Of a stretch of DNA of 64,000 bases, positions 61,801 to 64,000 are shown piece after piece (within the stretch, counting starts at the first letter, position 1; each line of letters opens with the position of its first letter). Both the position numbers and the translations under genes were made by a program. The stretch is from Struthio camelus (lineage: Eukaryota > Chordata > Aves > Struthioniformes > Struthionidae), in the NCBI RefSeq assembly GCF_040807025.1, contig NC_090952.1, positions 4,914,001 to 4,978,000 of the forward strand, read 5' to 3'. The notes beneath the pieces are model-generated. The model did not search any database. It saw only the letters and a program-made list of their open reading frames with translations, and had not been told where the DNA came from.

Positions 61801-64000
61801 AACCACTCCGCCGAGCCTAAAACAACTCCGTCAGGGCCAAAATCACTCCGCCGAGCCTAAAACCACTGCGTCGGGGCTGAAACCACTCTGTCTGGGGCAG
61901 AAATTGCTCCGTCAGGCTTAAAAGCACTGTGTCAGGCCGAAAACCACTGCGTCGGGGCTGAAACCACTCCGCCGAGCCTAAAACCACTGCGTCGGGGCTG
62001 AAACCACTCCGCCGACATTAAGACCACTGCGGCAAGCCTAAAACCACTGCGTCGGGGCTGAAACCACTCCGCCGAGCCGAAAACCACTGCGTCGGGGCTG
62101 AAACCACTGCGTCGGGGCTGAAACCACTGCGTCGGGGCTGAAACCACTCTGGCAAGCCTAAAACCACTGCGTCGGGGCCCAAACCACTCTGCCGAGCCTG
62201 AAACCACCCCGTCGGGGCCAAAATCACTCTGCCGAGCCTAAAACCACTGCGTCGGGGCCGAAATCACTCTGCCGAGCCTGAAACCACTCCGTCGGGGCGG
62301 AAACCACTCCGCTGGGGCTGAAACCACTCCGCCTAAGCCCAAAACCAGCGCGTTGGGGCCGAAACCTCTCTTTCGAGCCCAAAACCACTCCGTCAGCCCT
62401 AAAACCACTGCGCTGGGGCTGAAACCGCTCCGCCAAGTCTGAAACCACTCCGCCAAGCCCAAAACCACTCCGTCAGGCTGAAAACCACTCCATCAAGGGC
62501 CAAAACCACTGTGCCAAGCCTAAAACCACTCCGTCAGGCCTAAAACCATTCTGCCGCGCCTAAAACAACTCCATCGGGGCCAAAACCGCTCCACCAGTGC
62601 TGAAACCACTCCGTCGGGGCCGAAACTACTCTGTAAAGCCCAAAACTGCTGCGTTGGGGCTGAAACAACTCCGCTGAGCTGAAAACCACTCCGTCGGGGC
62701 GGAAACCACTCCGCCAGGGCCAAAACCACTACATGAGGCCGAAAACCACTCCGTCGGGGCCAAAACCACTCTGCCAAGCATAAAACCACTCCGTCAGGGA
62801 CGAAACCACTCCGCCAAGCATAAAACCACTGCGTTGGGGCTGAAACCACTCCGTCAGCCCTAAAACCACTGCATCGGGACTGAAACCACTCCGCTGGGGC
62901 CGAAACCACTCCACCGGGGCTGAAACCACTCCGCTGGGACTGAAACCACTCCGCTGGGGCCGAAACCACTCCACCGGGGCTGAAACCACTCCGCTGGGTC
63001 TGAAACCACTCCGCCAGCGCCAAAACCACTCTGTCGGGGCCGAAACCACTCCGCCGGCCTTAAAACAACTCCGTCGGGGCCGAAACCAATCCGCCGGGGC
63101 CGAAAACACTCCGCCGAGCCTGAAACCACTCCGCCGAGCCTGAAACCACTCCGCCAAACCTGAAACCACTTCGCCGAGCCTGAAACCACTCCGTTCGGGC
63201 CGAAACCACGCCGCTGGGGCTGAAACCAGTCCGTCGGAGCTGAAACCAGTCCACCAAGCCCAAAACCACTGCGCCGGGGCGGAAACCGCTCCGTTAGGGC
63301 ACAACCACTGCGTTGGGGCTGAAACCACTCCGTTGGGGCTGAAACCACTCCGCCAAGTCCAAAACCACTACAAGAGGCCGAAAACCACTCTGTCGGGGCC
63401 GAAACCACTCTGCCAAGCATAAAACCACTCCGTCGGGGATGAAACCACTCCGCTGGGGCTGAAACCTCTGCGTTGGGGCTGAAACCAGTCTGTTGGGCCT
63501 AAAACCACTCCGCCGAGCCTGAAAACACTGCATCAGGGCTGAAACCAATCCGTCAGGGTCAAAACCACTGCTTTGGGGCTGAAACCACTCCGCCAAGCCC
63601 CAAACCACTGCGTTGGGGCTGAAACCACCCCGCCAGGGCCAAAACCACTCTGCCAAGACTAAAACCACTACGTGAGGCCCAAAACCACTCCGTCGGAGCG
63701 GAAAGCACTCTTTCGAGCCCGAAACCACACCATCGGGGCCTAAAACCATTCTGCCAAGCCTAAAACCACTCCACCAGGGACAAAACCACTGCGTTGGGGC
63801 CGAAACCACTCCGCCTAAGCCCAAAACCAGCGCGTTGGGGCCGAAACCTCTCTTTCGAGCCCAAAACCACTCCGTCAGCCCTAAAACCACTGCGCTGGGG
63901 CTGAAACCGCTCCGCCAAGTCTGAAACCACTCCGCCAAGCCCAAAACCACTCCGTCAGGCTGAAAACCACTCCATCAAGGGCCAAAACCACTGTGCCAAG
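55809..64000 (-). repeat. 20-bp CpG-rich minisatellite, right array (inverted)
   Basis: The same 20-bp family as at 39,488-44,520 but reverse-complemented (AAACCACTCCGTCGGGGCTG and AAACCACTCCGCCGAGCCTA flavours), roughly 410 copies, running off the window. It has higher-order structure: a block reading on the minus strand as LAEWFQTWRSGFSPSAVVLG and its followers recurs with its start at about 56,921, 58,443, 61,385, 62,468 and 63,950. Some blocks match left-array blocks in inverted orientation. Confidence 0.95.

Overview
The window looks like a piece of a vertebrate, most likely bird, genome. It has short GT-AG introns, GC-rich sequence, CpG-dense minisatellites and an ATAD2-like chromatin ATPase gene. 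The species and chromosome cannot be told from the sequence; a microchromosome, sex-chromosome or subtelomeric setting is a guess.

Layout. (1) 1-38,977: three head-to-tail, almost identical ~13-kb units (1-12,992; 12,993-25,989; 25,990-38,977), followed by the first 510 bp of a fourth (38,978-39,487). Each unit carries, on the minus strand, exons of an ATAD2-like gene. The AAA-ATPase core and C-terminus lie at unit positions ~5,300-12,991. The N-terminal exons of the same gene lie at unit positions ~980-1,850 of the next unit to the right, so every gene crosses a unit boundary. Copies 1 and 2 are complete as far as can be recognised. Copy 0 shows only its 5' exons (the rest is left of the window). 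Copy 3 has lost its 5' exons to a satellite. (2) 39,488-44,520: ~5 kb of a 20-bp, CpG-rich minisatellite, G-rich strand on top. (3) 44,521-49,220: non-tandem sequence with a strong CpG island (about 44,900-46,100), three evenly spaced CCAAT boxes, a YY1-type AAGATGGCGG start, and an imperfect ~240-bp palindrome at 48,299-48,540. (4) 49,225-53,212: a second, unrelated degenerate minisatellite of 31-32 bp. (5) 53,218-55,808: a fragment of the 13-kb unit with only the last two ATAD2-like exons and the poly(A) signal. (6) 55,809-64,000 and beyond: the same 20-bp satellite as in (2) in inverted orientation, with large higher-order blocks.

The ATAD2-like gene. About 17 exons, roughly 730 codons, could be read. 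The frame stays open across nearly every exon junction. The first AAA module is intact (Walker A GPPGTGKT, Walker B IIFFDEIDG, sensor GATNR, arginine-finger region RRPGRFDR). The second module has the degenerate P-loop typical of the family (GEPGYGQTS). The C-terminus and AATAAA signal are present. The bromodomain that defines ATAD2/ATAD2B is absent: the exon ending near LEEQEEHT is followed within ~160 bp by the basic segment that normally lies C-terminal to the bromodomain. The gene therefore appears to be an amplified, bromodomain-less ATAD2 paralogue.

Most long open frames elsewhere come from stop-free satellite DNA or GC-rich island sequence and were not called as genes.
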